The position numbers and the translations under genes were made by a program. A stretch of DNA of 64,000 bases from Bin87 sp965203195 (GTDB taxonomy: Bacteria; Chloroflexota; Dehalococcoidia; Lucifugimonadales; UBA3495), in assembly GCA_965203195.1 (NCBI GenBank), contig OZ241860.1, positions 744,001 to 808,000 of the forward strand. The letters run 5' to 3'. Under the pieces are notes generated by a model that saw only the letters and a program-made list of their open reading frames with translations, searched no databases and was not told the DNA's origin. Positions 24,619-33,797 of the stretch are shown here, piece by piece. Every line of letters begins with the position of its first letter. The stretch's first letter is position 1.

Positions 24619-25525
24619 CGAAATGATTGTTTATCACAACGGAACGATGACGCCGGCCAGCCGGGTGGGCATTTCCATCTACGACCGGGGCTTTCTGTAC
24701 GGCGATGCGGTGTTTGACGCCACCCGCACCTTTGGCGGCAAAACCTTTCGCCTCGACCGGCACATCGACCGCCTGTACAATTCCCTGCGCTACCTGCGGA
24801 TTGACTGCGGACTGAGCAAGGCGCAGCTGACCGACGCCACCGAAGCGGTGGTGGCCCACAACTACCCGCTGCTGCCGCCGGGCCAGGATATGTGGGTGAT
24901 GCAGCGCATCAGCCGGGGCGTGGAGGCCCCCAACCGGGCCGGCGGCGTCACGCCCACCGTCATCATCGAGAGCCACGCCATACCCTTCGCCGCCCGCGCT
25001 CCGCTGTACCGGGACGGGGCGCGTATCAGCACGCCGTCGGTGCCGCGCATCCCGCCCCGTTTCCTCAGCCCCCGCGCCAAAACCCACAACTACCTCAACC
25101 TGATTCTGGGCGAACTGGAAGCCCACGGCGACGACCCCGACGCCTGGGCCATCCTGCTGGACGAATTCGGCAACCTCACCGAAGGCCGGGGCAGCAACGT
25201 CTTTCTGGTGAAAGACGGCGTGGCCATGACCCCCAAGTCGCAGTATGTGCTGGAAGGCGTAACCCGCAACCAGACGCTGGAACTGGCCGCCGGCCTGGGC
25301 ATCCCCACGGCGGAATGCGACCTTGACCTGTATGACGCCTACACCGCCGACGAAGCGTTTCTGACCTCCACCAGCTTGTGCATCTGCCCGGTGTCGGCGG
25401 TGAACGGCGCGCAGGTGGGCGATGGCGCCGCGCCGGGGCCGGTGACGCACCGCCTGATGACGGCGTTCAGCGACCTGGTGGGGATGGACTTTGCGGAGCA
25501 GTACCTGGCACATTTGCCGTCCTGA
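24611..25525 (+). CDS. Class IV PLP-dependent aminotransferase (BCAT/D-amino-acid type)
   Basis: A 304-residue fold-type IV aminotransferase. The PLP Lys is in PRAKTHNYLNLIL, the conserved Glu in NLTEGRGSNVFLV, and the opening YDRGFLYGDAVFDATRTF is standard. Branched-chain, D-amino acid and (R)-amine enzymes share these motifs, so the substrate is uncertain. The ATG lies within the end of the dehydrogenase gene, indicating coupling; together they could interconvert an amino acid and a hydroxyacid. Confidence 0.85.
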   Translation: MADEMIVYHNGTMTPASRVGISIYDRGFLYGDAVFDATRTFGGKTFRLDRHIDRLYNSLRYLRIDCGLSKAQLTDATEAVVAHNYPLLPPGQDMWVMQRISRGVEAPNRAGGVTPTVIIESHAIPFAARAPLYRDGARISTPSVPRIPPRFLSPRAKTHNYLNLILGELEAHGDDPDAWAILLDEFGNLTEGRGSNVFLVKDGVAMTPKSQYVLEGVTRNQTLELAAGLGIPTAECDLDLYDAYTADEAFLTSTSLCICPVSAVNGAQVGDGAAPGPVTHRLMTAFSDLVGMDFAEQYLAHLPS

Positions 25526-25592
25526 TGTCGGGCCTACCCGCATCGGCAAGTCGTTCAAAGAAAAGCCGGACAATCGGCAAAGAGAACCAGCA

Positions 25593-26231
25593 ATGGCAAA
25601 GCACATCAGAGCGGGAACCGTCGAGGAGATTTACAACCGTGAGGGCGAGTGGTTGTTCATTGACATCGGGTTCTCGCCGGATAAGCGAACGTGCGGTGTT
25701 CTGGAACAGCCTGAAAAAGACACGGAAGAACAGCCCACGCCCAAAAACGCTACCTTCGGTGAGTCGGTAAATCTGGCGAAGAACAGAGCCCAACAGGGCG
25801 TTCCTTTGCCGCTGAATCTGGTTCTTGAAGCTCCACTTTCGGTGACCTTCAACCAGCACGGCAACCCCACTCCTCGCGCTTGTGACATCAAGGATGGGGA
25901 AAATCGCTCTTGGCACAAGCAGCCAGCACTGGGCTTGATCACCGCTACAGGCTACCTGCTTCAGACACTGGCTGCTTGCGGCATTCAGCGCGACGTAAGG
26001 CTGTACGAGGGGTTTGCGTCATTCAAACTTCCGGGCGTCAAGAGTTCCCATACTCGTGACGTCAAAGTACTAAGAGATGCCGTATGGGACCCACGGAACC
26101 CGGAGCGAGGTGAGATTTTCTGCCCAACGGAGCTCAAGCGATGCAAAAATGACAAACTCGTGCCAGCATTCGGGTTCATGGGCATGGATCTCGGGATACC
26201 CCCGGTTATCCGAGTGATCATCCGACCATGA
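25593..26231 (+). CDS. Possible RNase H-like protein, function unknown
   Basis: A 212-residue protein. The opening LFIDIGFSPDKRTCGVLE and the later LNLVLEAPLSVTFN resemble the first strand and an acidic strand of RNase H-fold proteins annotated as predicted nucleases, with Asp and Glu where metal ligands would be. This is weak evidence. Codon use and G+C (about 52% by eye) differ from the GC-rich flanking genes, suggesting recent acquisition. It sits alone between the aminotransferase and the lactonase genes. Confidence 0.5.
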   Translation: MAKHIRAGTVEEIYNREGEWLFIDIGFSPDKRTCGVLEQPEKDTEEQPTPKNATFGESVNLAKNRAQQGVPLPLNLVLEAPLSVTFNQHGNPTPRACDIKDGENRSWHKQPALGLITATGYLLQTLAACGIQRDVRLYEGFASFKLPGVKSSHTRDVKVLRDAVWDPRNPERGEIFCPTELKRCKNDKLVPAFGFMGMDLGIPPVIRVIIRP

Positions 26232-26283
26232 CTTGCACACCGGGGGAACCCTCGCTGTTCCCCTCACCATTAGGAGGCATACT

Positions 26284-27201
26284 ATGACCGAATACCTGCC
26301 CGGCATCGTTGAACCCAACCAGGAAGCCCTGCAACTCGCCACGGGCTTTGCCTTTACCGAAGGGCCCCTGTGGCATCCCGACGGCTACTGGCTGTTCGTT
26401 GACCTGCGCCGGGATCCCCCGGTGATCCACCGGATGTCGCCCGCCGGCGGCGCCCCGGAAATCATCCGCGAACCCAGCGGCGGAACCAACGGGATGACCT
26501 TTGACTTGCAAGGCCGCCTGCTGATGTGCGAAGGCGACAACCGCCGCATCACCCGTATGGAAGCCGACGGCAGCGTCACCCTGCTGGCCGACCGCTGGGA
26601 TGGCAAGCGCCTGCATCGCCCCAACGACATTGTCACCCGCAGCGACGGCAGCATCTACTTCACCAACCCCAGCGGGCGCGTGCCGCCGGAGCAGCAGGAG
26701 ATTGAGTTCCCCGGCCTCATCCAGCGCATCGCCCCCGACGGCAGCGTCACCGCCCCGGCCACCGACATTGACTACCCCAACGGCATTGCCTTTTCCCCCG
26801 ACGAGAGGACGCTGTATGTGTCCAACACCCGCGCCCTGGGCGAACCGGCCGACCAGTACTGGGGCGGGCAGGTCAAGGAGAACCAGTTCATCCGCGCCTA
26901 CGATGTGGCCGCCGACGGTTCGTTGAGCAACAGCCGCGTCTTTGGCAGCATGGCCTCCGCCGAGGACGGCGTTCCCGACGGGATGAAGGTTGACGCCGCC
27001 GGCCGCGTCTATTGCACCGGCTCCGGCGGGGTGTGGGTATTCGCTCCCGACGGCGAACACCTGGGCATCATCCGCCTGCCGGAGATACCCGCCAACTGCG
27101 CCTTTGGCGGCGCCGACTTCCGCACAATGCTGTTCACGGCGCGCACCTCGGTGTACAGCCTGCGGATGACCACGCCGGGGGCGCCGCTGCCCCGGTCGTG
27201 A
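26284..27201 (+). CDS. SMP-30/gluconolactonase/LRE-family lactonase
   Basis: A 305-residue six-bladed beta-propeller. Metal ligands are visible: Glu in FTEGPLWHPDG, Asn in HRPNDIVTRSDGS and YPNGIAFSPDERTLYV, and Asp in DGVPDGMKVDAAGRVY. These enzymes hydrolyse sugar lactones such as gluconolactone using Ca or Zn. AGGAGG precedes the ATG. Neighbouring oxidoreductases and the enolase-superfamily gene point to sugar-acid catabolism. Confidence 0.85.
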   Translation: MTEYLPGIVEPNQEALQLATGFAFTEGPLWHPDGYWLFVDLRRDPPVIHRMSPAGGAPEIIREPSGGTNGMTFDLQGRLLMCEGDNRRITRMEADGSVTLLADRWDGKRLHRPNDIVTRSDGSIYFTNPSGRVPPEQQEIEFPGLIQRIAPDGSVTAPATDIDYPNGIAFSPDERTLYVSNTRALGEPADQYWGGQVKENQFIRAYDVAADGSLSNSRVFGSMASAEDGVPDGMKVDAAGRVYCTGSGGVWVFAPDGEHLGIIRLPEIPANCAFGGADFRTMLFTARTSVYSLRMTTPGAPLPRS

Positions 27202-27266
27202 GGGCAACTTGCCGGAATGGGCCGGATAAACCGGATTTGCCGGATAAACCCGGATTTGAGGGAACT

Positions 27267-28424
27267 ATGATGCGCGAATTTGACGCCATCGTCATCGGCG
27301 TGGGCGGTATGGGCAGTGCCGCCGTCTATCATCTCGCCCGGCGCGGCTGGCGCGTTCTGGGGCTGGAGCGGTATGACATCCCCAACGATATGGGGTCGTC
27401 CCATGGCGTCAGCCGGATGATACGGCTGGCCTACCACGAGGATCCGTCCTATGTGCCGCTGCTGTACCGCGCCTACGAACTCTGGCAGCAGCTGGAAAAC
27501 CGGGCCGGCGAGCGGCTGCTGGTCAGCACCGGCTGCCTGCGCGGCGGCGTGGGCGCCAACCGCCTGCTGGAGGGTTCGCTGGCCACGGTGCGCCAGCACA
27601 ACCTGCCCTACCGGATGCTGTCCGGCCCCGCAGTCAACCGGGAGTGGCCCGGCTACCAACTGCCCGAGGATGCCGAAATGCTGTACGAACAGCAGGGCGG
27701 CTTTGTCCTCTCGGAACGCTGCATTGTTGCCCATGTCTCCGCCGCCCTGGAATCGGGCGCCGAAGTTCACGGACGGGAATCGGTCGCCGCTTGGGAACCC
27801 ACCGCCGGCGGCGGCGTCATCGTAACTACCGACAAGGATGCCTACGCCGCCCGCCGGCTGGTGGTGACCGCCGGCGCCTGGGCCGGCAAAATCGCGCCCC
27901 AGGTCGCCGCCCACGCCGTACCGGAACGGCAGGTGCTGGCCTGGTTCGCGCCATACCGCCCAGAGCTGTTCCGGCCGGACACTTTCCCGGTGTTCGGGAT
28001 GGAAGTCGCGGAAGGGCGGTTCTACGGGTTCCCGTCCTACGGCATTCCCGGTTTCAAGCTGGGGATGTTCAACCACTTCCGCGAGCAGGTTGACCCGGAT
28101 ACGATGTCCCGGGAACCCAACGCGCGGGACGAAGCGGCGTTGCGGCAGTTCACGGAGCGCTACTTCCCCGAAGCCGCCGGCCCCACGCTGGCCCTGAAAA
28201 CCTGTATGTTCACCAACACGCCGGACGAGCATTTCATCATTGACACCCTGCCGGAATATCCGCAGGTGTCGGTGGCCGCCGGCTTCTCCGGCCACGGCTT
28301 CAAGTTTTGCAGCGTAGTGGGGGAGATAATGGCCGACCTGGCGGAGCATGGGGCCACGGAACACGACATCAGGCTGTTCCGGCTGGGGCGGTTTGACCGC
28401 GGGAACGACGGCGGTTCGGCGTAA
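27267..28424 (+). CDS. Monomeric sarcosine oxidase / N-methyltryptophan oxidase-type FAD enzyme
   Basis: A 385-residue flavoprotein. The FAD dinucleotide motif is VIGVGGMGSAAVYHLARRGW, and the family segment GSSHGVSRMIRLAYHEDPSY follows. Near the C-terminus, KTCMFTNTPDEHFIIDTLPE contains the Cys expected for covalent FAD attachment (KTCMYT motif). It oxidises N-methyl amino acids to the free amine plus formaldehyde and hydrogen peroxide. Two adjacent ATG codons (27267, 27270) are possible starts. It is 65 bp downstream of the lactonase. Confidence 0.87.
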   Translation: MMREFDAIVIGVGGMGSAAVYHLARRGWRVLGLERYDIPNDMGSSHGVSRMIRLAYHEDPSYVPLLYRAYELWQQLENRAGERLLVSTGCLRGGVGANRLLEGSLATVRQHNLPYRMLSGPAVNREWPGYQLPEDAEMLYEQQGGFVLSERCIVAHVSAALESGAEVHGRESVAAWEPTAGGGVIVTTDKDAYAARRLVVTAGAWAGKIAPQVAAHAVPERQVLAWFAPYRPELFRPDTFPVFGMEVAEGRFYGFPSYGIPGFKLGMFNHFREQVDPDTMSREPNARDEAALRQFTERYFPEAAGPTLALKTCMFTNTPDEHFIIDTLPEYPQVSVAAGFSGHGFKFCSVVGEIMADLAEHGATEHDIRLFRLGRFDRGNDGGSA

Positions 28425-28496
28425 TCGCTCCCCACAAGGTATCATCGGACGCCGGCTATCCTGCCGCATTGACGCCAGGTTAAGGGGGCATCGCTT

Positions 28497-29318
28497 ATGA
28501 GTACGGCAACACGCCTGGAAAATCCCTTTGACAACCCGTTTCCGGGGATGAACCCTTACCTGGAATCGAGGCGACTGTGGCGGGAAGTCCACAACAGCCT
28601 GATTGCGCTGATGAAATCGTATCTCCGCCGCACGCTGCCGTTCCGCTATTCGGTGATAATGGAGGAACGGCTGGGCATTGGGGTAGAGGCGCCCGACGGG
28701 CCGCCGTACCGCTACATCGAGCCGGACCTTGCCGTAATCGGCGGGGAACCGCTGCCAACCGCCGTCGCCGTGCGGGAAATGGACGCCGGTTCGGTAGTAG
28801 TGACGCTGCCCTTCCGCGAAACGACGCGCGAGTTCTACATCACCATATCAGACCGGAACGCGGACGCGGATGAGACCGTGACCATCCTGGAAGTCCTTTC
28901 GCCGAGCAACAAAAGGGCCGGAGTCGGCCGCGCCCAGTATGAGGACAAGCGCGGCATCATCTTTGAGTCGTCCGTCCACCTGGTGGAGATTGACCTGGTG
29001 CGCCGGGGCCGGCCAATGCCGGCGGAAGGCTACCACGGCGATGCGCCCTACCGCCATCTGGTCAGCCGCTGGCCCCTGCGCCCCCGGGCGGCGCTGTACC
29101 CTTTCGGCCTGCAATCCCCCATACCGGATGTTACAGTGCCGCTGCTGGAGGGCGATGCGGAACCGAAAATCCCGCTGGGCGAATTGCTGCATAACCTCTA
29201 CCGGGAGGATTACTACGCCAACTATGTGAACTACAACCGGGACCCCGAAGGGCCGCTGTCGGACGCCGACCGGGCCTGGCTGGACGGGCTGCTGCGGGCA
29301 AAGGGGCTGCGCCGGTGA
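28497..29318 (+). CDS. DUF4058 protein, copy 1
   Basis: A 273-residue protein. The hallmark NPFPGMNPYLES near residue 18 and the EVLSPSNKRAGVGRAQYEDK and HLVEIDLVRRGRPMP segments define DUF4058. The pattern E...SP.NK...G...Y..K and EIDLVR resembles the core of PD-(D/E)XK nucleases, which is an inference. The next gene is a diverged tandem copy. Function is unknown. Confidence 0.75.
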   Translation: MSTATRLENPFDNPFPGMNPYLESRRLWREVHNSLIALMKSYLRRTLPFRYSVIMEERLGIGVEAPDGPPYRYIEPDLAVIGGEPLPTAVAVREMDAGSVVVTLPFRETTREFYITISDRNADADETVTILEVLSPSNKRAGVGRAQYEDKRGIIFESSVHLVEIDLVRRGRPMPAEGYHGDAPYRHLVSRWPLRPRAALYPFGLQSPIPDVTVPLLEGDAEPKIPLGELLHNLYREDYYANYVNYNRDPEGPLSDADRAWLDGLLRAKGLRR

Positions 29319-29350
29319 AGAGCCTCGACAGAAAAAGGAGGGCAAATACT

Positions 29351-30148
29351 GTGGCTGACCAATTTGTCAACCCGTTTCCGGGGATGAACCCTTACTTGGA
29401 AACGGCCGGCCTGTGGCCCGAAGTGCATAACAAGCTAATCGACGCGATGCATTACTTTCTGCGGCAAGCGTTGCCTTTCCGGTATTGGGTGGTTATGGAG
29501 GAGCGAATTGCCATCGGGCAAAATCTCCCGGAGGAGCCGCCTGAGCGTTATGCGCGGCCCGACATCACCATTGCCGGCGGCGGGGGCTCCGACCGCGAAG
29601 GCCCCGCCGCCACTGCCGATGGGCAGGCGGTCGCCGTTGTTGTGCCGGAAACCTACCCGGTTCACGAATGGTATCTTGAAATCACGGAACGCAACCGGGA
29701 CACGCCGGTCGCCGTATTGGAAATCCTTTCCCCCACTAACAAACGGCCGGGATACAGCCGCCAGCAGTACATCGCCAAGCGGGAACGCATCCTGGGCAGC
29801 GCAACGCACCTCATTGAAATTGACCTGGTGCGCGCCGGACGGCCGATGCCCATCGGCGGTTATGACGGCGACGCGCCTTACAGCATCCTGATCAGCCGTT
29901 GGCCGTCTCGCCCCAATGCCGACCTTTATCCCTTTGGACTGTCGGATGGCATACCGGATGTGAAAACGCCGTTGCTGCGCGGCGATGAGGAACCGACCAT
30001 ACCGCTGGGGGAAATCGTGGACGACGTTTATCTGCGCAGCTATTACGGCAGATATGTCAACTACAATGATGATCTGGAGGAGCCGCTCTCCGGCAGTGAC
30101 CGGCAATGGCTGGACCGGATGCTGCGGGCAAAGGGGCTGCGCCGCTAA
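29351..30148 (+). CDS. DUF4058 protein, copy 2
   Basis: A 265-residue paralog of the preceding gene. It shares NPFPGMNPYLET, EILSPTNKRPGYSRQQYIAK, HLIEIDLVRAGRPMPIGGY and the same C-terminal WLDRMLRAKGLRR. Translation most likely begins at GTG 29351, which has AAGGAGG 9 nt upstream; an ATG at 29315 overlaps the previous gene and lacks a ribosome site. The two copies arose by tandem duplication and are now clearly diverged. Confidence 0.75.
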   Translation: MADQFVNPFPGMNPYLETAGLWPEVHNKLIDAMHYFLRQALPFRYWVVMEERIAIGQNLPEEPPERYARPDITIAGGGGSDREGPAATADGQAVAVVVPETYPVHEWYLEITERNRDTPVAVLEILSPTNKRPGYSRQQYIAKRERILGSATHLIEIDLVRAGRPMPIGGYDGDAPYSILISRWPSRPNADLYPFGLSDGIPDVKTPLLRGDEEPTIPLGEIVDDVYLRSYYGRYVNYNDDLEEPLSGSDRQWLDRMLRAKGLRR

Positions 30149-30177
30149 CCACACTTGCCCGAGGGAAGGAGGCCGCA

Positions 30178-31353
30178 ATGAAAATCACCGATGTGGAAGC
30201 CATCGCCCTGGTCTGGCCGGCGCCGGAGCGGGAGTTCTGGACGGCGCTGCGGCCCATCGGCCGGGTCAGCGAGCTGCTGACGCGCGTCCATACCGACGCC
30301 GGCTACTACGGCATCGGCGAAGCCCACGGCGCCGGCCAGGGCTTCGCCGGCATTTACCGGCAGGACGCCGCCGGCGCCATCTATGCCGCCGGCGCGTCCC
30401 GCGCCGTGGTCGACCTGCTCAAGCCGATGCTGCTGGGCCGCGATCCGCGGGACAACGAAGGCTTGTGGGACGAAATGTTCGGGCTGTGCCATCGCATCGG
30501 CTGGGCGGCGTCCGGTTTTGGCCGGCCGCAGATCTTAACGGCCCTGGCGGCGGTGGACATCGCCCTGTGGGACATCAAAGGCAAGGCGGCCAATCTGCCC
30601 GTCTATAAACTGCTGGGCGGCCATTCCAACACTGCGCCCTGTTATGTCACCGGCGGCTACTACCAGGAGGGCAAGACCGTATCCGACCTGGCGCGGGAGT
30701 GCGAAAGCTATGTTGATCTGGGCTACGAAGCCATCAAACTGAAAATCGGCCACGCCACCCTGGCCGAGGATTACGCCCGCGTCAGCGCCGTCCGCAGCGC
30801 CGTAGGCCACGACATTGACCTGATGGTGGATGTGAACGAAGGCTGGGATGTGGACACCGCCATCCGGGGCGCGCGGATGCTGGAACCCCTCAACATTCGC
30901 TGGCTGGAGGAACCCGTCCACTGGTACGACCGGGTCGAGGGCCTGGGCCGGGTGGCGGCGGCCACCACGATACCCATTGCGTCGGGCGAAAACGCGACCA
31001 CGCGCTGGGACGCCCGGGATCTGATCCGGCGGGGCGGCGTGCGGGTGATGCAGTACGACAGCACCCGCAACTGCGGCATCACCGAGTGTCTGCGTATCGC
31101 CGGGCTGTGCGCCGCCGAAAATGTGCGGCTGGCGCCCCATCACGACCCGCAGGTGCACGGCCACATCGTGGCCGGGCTGTCGGTAGGCGAGATTTGTGAA
31201 ACTTTTCCGACGGCAGACCGGGATCCCGTCTGGGCGGAGCTGTTCACGCAGCGGCCTACGATAACCGGCGGAACGCTGACGCTGACGGACTTGCCCGGCT
31301 GGGGCATTGAACTGGACGAGCGCACGCTGGAACGCCGGGGCGTGTGGGCGTAA
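30178..31353 (+). CDS. Mandelate racemase/muconate lactonizing enzyme-family protein (enolase superfamily)
   Basis: A 391-residue enolase-superfamily enzyme. The KxK base motif is AIKLKIGH, metal ligands are Asp in MVDVNEGWD, Glu in WLEEPVHW and Glu in ASGENATTR, and a His is in LAPHHDPQVHG. Such enzymes abstract a proton alpha to a carboxylate, most often dehydrating sugar acids. This fits the lactonase and dehydrogenases upstream. AAGGAGG precedes the ATG. The next gene begins at the base after its stop. Confidence 0.87.
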   Translation: MKITDVEAIALVWPAPEREFWTALRPIGRVSELLTRVHTDAGYYGIGEAHGAGQGFAGIYRQDAAGAIYAAGASRAVVDLLKPMLLGRDPRDNEGLWDEMFGLCHRIGWAASGFGRPQILTALAAVDIALWDIKGKAANLPVYKLLGGHSNTAPCYVTGGYYQEGKTVSDLARECESYVDLGYEAIKLKIGHATLAEDYARVSAVRSAVGHDIDLMVDVNEGWDVDTAIRGARMLEPLNIRWLEEPVHWYDRVEGLGRVAAATTIPIASGENATTRWDARDLIRRGGVRVMQYDSTRNCGITECLRIAGLCAAENVRLAPHHDPQVHGHIVAGLSVGEICETFPTADRDPVWAELFTQRPTITGGTLTLTDLPGWGIELDERTLERRGVWA

Positions 31354-31731
31354 ATGGTCTGGATACTGGTCGCCATCGGCGGGGCCTCCGGCGCCACGCT
31401 GCGCTACGGCGTGGGCCGGCTGGCGGCGCACTATCTGGGCGCGGACACGGTGGTCGGAACCCTGGCCGTCAATATCGCCGGCTCTTTCGCCCTGGGCTTG
31501 CTGGCCACGCTGTTCCTCGCCCGCGCCGAGCTGCTGCCCGTTGAGCTGCGGGCAATGGCCACCGTTGGCCTGCTGGGCGGATTCACCACCTTCTCCACGC
31601 TGGCTTACGATGGCGTGCGCCTGCTGGCCGGCGGAGAATGGCTGAGGGCGGCCGCAGCAATAGGCGCCAATGTCCTGTTCGGGTTGGCCGCCGCCTATCT
31701 GGGAACGCTGGCCGGGCGGGCGGCGTCCTGA
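31354..31731 (+). CDS. crcB: Fluoride exporter CrcB/Fluc
   Basis: A 125-residue membrane protein with four hydrophobic segments. Motifs GGASGATLRYGVGR, NIAGSFALG and GGFTTFSTLAYD are those of Fluc channels, which work as antiparallel dimers exporting fluoride. The ATG follows the upstream TAA directly (TAAATG), so it is translated from the same transcript. No fluoride riboswitch is possible within the zero-length gap. Confidence 0.9.
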   Translation: MVWILVAIGGASGATLRYGVGRLAAHYLGADTVVGTLAVNIAGSFALGLLATLFLARAELLPVELRAMATVGLLGGFTTFSTLAYDGVRLLAGGEWLRAAAAIGANVLFGLAAAYLGTLAGRAAS

Positions 31732-31769
31732 CTGATCGGGCGGGCCGGCGCGCCGGCCCTGCCGTCGGA

Positions 31770-32873
31770 TTATTCCTTTACCGCCGCCGAGGTTATCCGC
31801 GAACCCCAGCCGGGGATGTACAGGGAATGGCGCCCCGGCCCGCCGGCCACTATGATATGAATGTCCTCGGGCCGCCGCACTACCGGCACCATAGCCTGGT
31901 CGTCATCCCGGTCAATCCAGCGGGGCCACAGGGTGTTGCGATGGGCGTGCCGCCCGTGAATGCCGCCCAGCTTGAGCAGCGACAGCGGCTGCCGCGCCAG
32001 TTCGTACAGGTACGACCGCACGTCGTTCTTGCTCCACCCGGCGCGCGCGATGATGTCGGCGTGCTCCGGCCCCAGCGCCAGCAGCACATCGCCCATCACA
32101 TGAATGTTATTGCAGCCGGGTATGGCCATTGAGACGGCAAAGGTAGTCAGCAAATCGCGCGGGTTGTCGGCGCCGTGGTTGTTCAGGTTATGGGGCGCTT
32201 CCGCCGGATGCACGGTGACCACCGACTGCTCCGGGGCGTAGCCCCGCTCAATATGGTAGGCTTCCCAGGGGTTTTCCGCTTCGTTCTCGGCGATGCAGTA
32301 GGTGTACTTGCCGGGATGCCCGAAAGTGGCGCGATCCTCATCGCCGGGCCGGGCGCCGCCCAGGTTGGTGAGGGCCAGCTTGACGGCCCGCCCGATGGTG
32401 GCGTTGGCACGGTTGCCCTGCCCGAAGCAGTTGCCGCCGCCATTCATCCCAATCCGGGCCGCCACCGGGCCGTTCACCACCACCAGCGGAGTGGCAATGT
32501 GCGTAGAACACTGCACCGACGCCAGGTTGAACCGGGGCCGCAGCAGCGCTTCTATGGCCGCAATCACCACCGGAAAATACTCGGGGCGACACCCGGCCAT
32601 CACCGCGTTGGCGGCCAGCTTGGCCACGGTGGCCCGCCCCCCGCGCGGGGGGATTTCGCCGACCAGCTCCAGCGGGGAACGGCCGCCGGCGGCGTCCAGA
32701 AAGGCGCCCACCCGCGCCGCCGTGGGCGGGACGATGGGCAGGCCATCAGTCCAGCCGGCGGCGTAAGCCAGCGCCAGCGCCTCGTCATAGTAATTGTCGT
32801 TGCCGGGTGTCCCGTCAGCGGGTGTCCCGTCAGCGGATGTCCCGTCAGCGGATGTCCCGTCAGCAGATGTCAT
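31770..32873 (-). CDS. Conserved protein of unknown function (TDGLPIVPPT family)
   Basis: A 367-residue protein. Conserved blocks are GWTDGLPIVPPTAARVGAFL, ANAVMAGCRPEYFPVVIAAI, NGPVAARIGMNGGGNCFGQG followed by NRANATIGRA, and PGKYTYCIAENEAENPWE. I recognise these from a family in actinobacteria and Chloroflexota, often near UGSC-type redox proteins, with no proven function. The first 22 residues are a repeat (TSADG) encoded by a 15-nt tandem repeat and may not be in other members; a later start cannot be excluded. Its start overlaps the end of the upstream retropepsin-like gene by 14 bp. Confidence 0.65.
   Translation of the reverse strand: MTSADGTSADGTSADGTPADGTPGNDNYYDEALALAYAAGWTDGLPIVPPTAARVGAFLDAAGGRSPLELVGEIPPRGGRATVAKLAANAVMAGCRPEYFPVVIAAIEALLRPRFNLASVQCSTHIATPLVVVNGPVAARIGMNGGGNCFGQGNRANATIGRAVKLALTNLGGARPGDEDRATFGHPGKYTYCIAENEAENPWEAYHIERGYAPEQSVVTVHPAEAPHNLNNHGADNPRDLLTTFAVSMAIPGCNNIHVMGDVLLALGPEHADIIARAGWSKNDVRSYLYELARQPLSLLKLGGIHGRHAHRNTLWPRWIDRDDDQAMVPVVRRPEDIHIIVAGGPGRHSLYIPGWGSRITSAAVKE
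32804..32873 (-). repeat. 15-nt tandem repeat at the start of the TDGLPIVPPT-family gene
   Basis: About five copies of GTCAGCGGATGTCCC (plus strand), encoding (T)SADG/TPADG on the minus strand. The copies are nearly identical, so recent expansion is likely. Confidence 0.8.
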
Positions 32874-33237
32874 TGACGCCGCCCCGCATCAGCAGGCCGA
32901 CCTCCGGAATCAGCTGCTTGTTGACCGGATCAACTACAAACAGCAGGGATTCCAGCGTGGTCGCCCCCAGCAGATAGACATCCTCCAGGCCAAAGACGAC
33001 CATAGCCACGCCATCCCTGCCGTTGACGGCAAAGCAAGCCGTTCCGGCCTGATCTTCCTCAACCTGGCCGTTGGCCAGGCGCAGGCGGCGGGTTAGGGTC
33101 GGCGCAATGCCCAGCCGGCGCAAGAGGCTGGCCGGCAGCGCCGAAAAGGTGGAACCCGTGTCCACCAGCGCTTCAACCTGTTCCTGTTCCGCCGCATCAA
33201 GGTTGCCCACCGTCGCTTGAACTGTGAATGCGCCCAT
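32860..33237 (-). CDS. Retropepsin-like aspartyl protease-family protein A
   Basis: A 125-residue single-domain protein. VEALVDTGSTFSALPASLLR has the Asp26-Thr-Gly active-site triad of retroviral-type aspartyl proteases, and the flanking strands (LRLANGQVEED, VVFGLEDVYLLGATTLESLL) match the small bacterial family. Dimerisation would be needed for activity. Start MGAFTVQ is chosen by comparison with the paralog upstream. It overlaps the next gene by 14 bp. Biological role unknown. Confidence 0.72.
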   Translation of the reverse strand: MGAFTVQATVGNLDAAEQEQVEALVDTGSTFSALPASLLRRLGIAPTLTRRLRLANGQVEEDQAGTACFAVNGRDGVAMVVFGLEDVYLLGATTLESLLFVVDPVNKQLIPEVGLLMRGGVNDIC

Positions 33238-33287
33238 TTTTGATTGCCTCCTGAAAACCATTATACGCCCACTGGCGCGCGCCCGCG

Positions 33288-33674
33288 CTACGCCGGCCGG
33301 CGCCCGTTGGCCTGAAATCCCCGTTTCAACAACCTCCGGGTCGGCGCCAGGCGAAAATTCACCGGGTCGACCATCAGCGCCAGATCTTCCAGCGTCGTCG
33401 CCCCCAGCAGACACTCGTCATCCGGGCCGAAAATGACCCGCGCCACCCCCACTTTGCCGGCGGCGGAAAAGCCGGCCCATCCGGTTTCGTACTCAACGAC
33501 TTCGCCGTTGGCCAGCTCAAATTCAACCGTCTCCACCGGCGCGATGGCCAGCCGGCGCAGCACGCTGGCCGGTATCATTGAGCAGGTGGCGCCGGTATCC
33601 ACCAGCGCGGTCACCCTTTCGCCGGCGGAAAAGTCGACCGGACTTACCGTCAGCTCGACATTGAAAGTCCCCAT
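33288..33674 (-). CDS. Retropepsin-like aspartyl protease-family protein B
   Basis: A 128-residue paralog of the downstream gene. It has ALVDTGATCSMIPASVLRRL (Asp26-Thr-Gly-Ala), FELANGEVVEYETGWAGF and FGPDDECLLGATTLEDLALM at equivalent positions. AGGAGG lies 8 nt before ATG 33674. The two genes are 50 bp apart and result from duplication. The protein could cleave itself or a membrane partner, but nothing here identifies a substrate. Confidence 0.72.
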   Translation of the reverse strand: MGTFNVELTVSPVDFSAGERVTALVDTGATCSMIPASVLRRLAIAPVETVEFELANGEVVEYETGWAGFSAAGKVGVARVIFGPDDECLLGATTLEDLALMVDPVNFRLAPTRRLLKRGFQANGRRPA

Positions 33675-33797
33675 ATCGGTTCCTCCTGGTATCGGACTGG
33701 TATCGGAACGGAGCAATCGCCGCCGGCAACGCCGCCCGCATCCTATTCTACCAGTTCCTGCACGTGCGGGGTGAATATATCCCCGAATTGGGGCCGC

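Noticed and set aside
31354..31360. Fluoride riboswitch before crcB
   Set aside because: crcB starts at the base after the stop of the upstream gene, leaving no leader; no riboswitch-like structure was seen.
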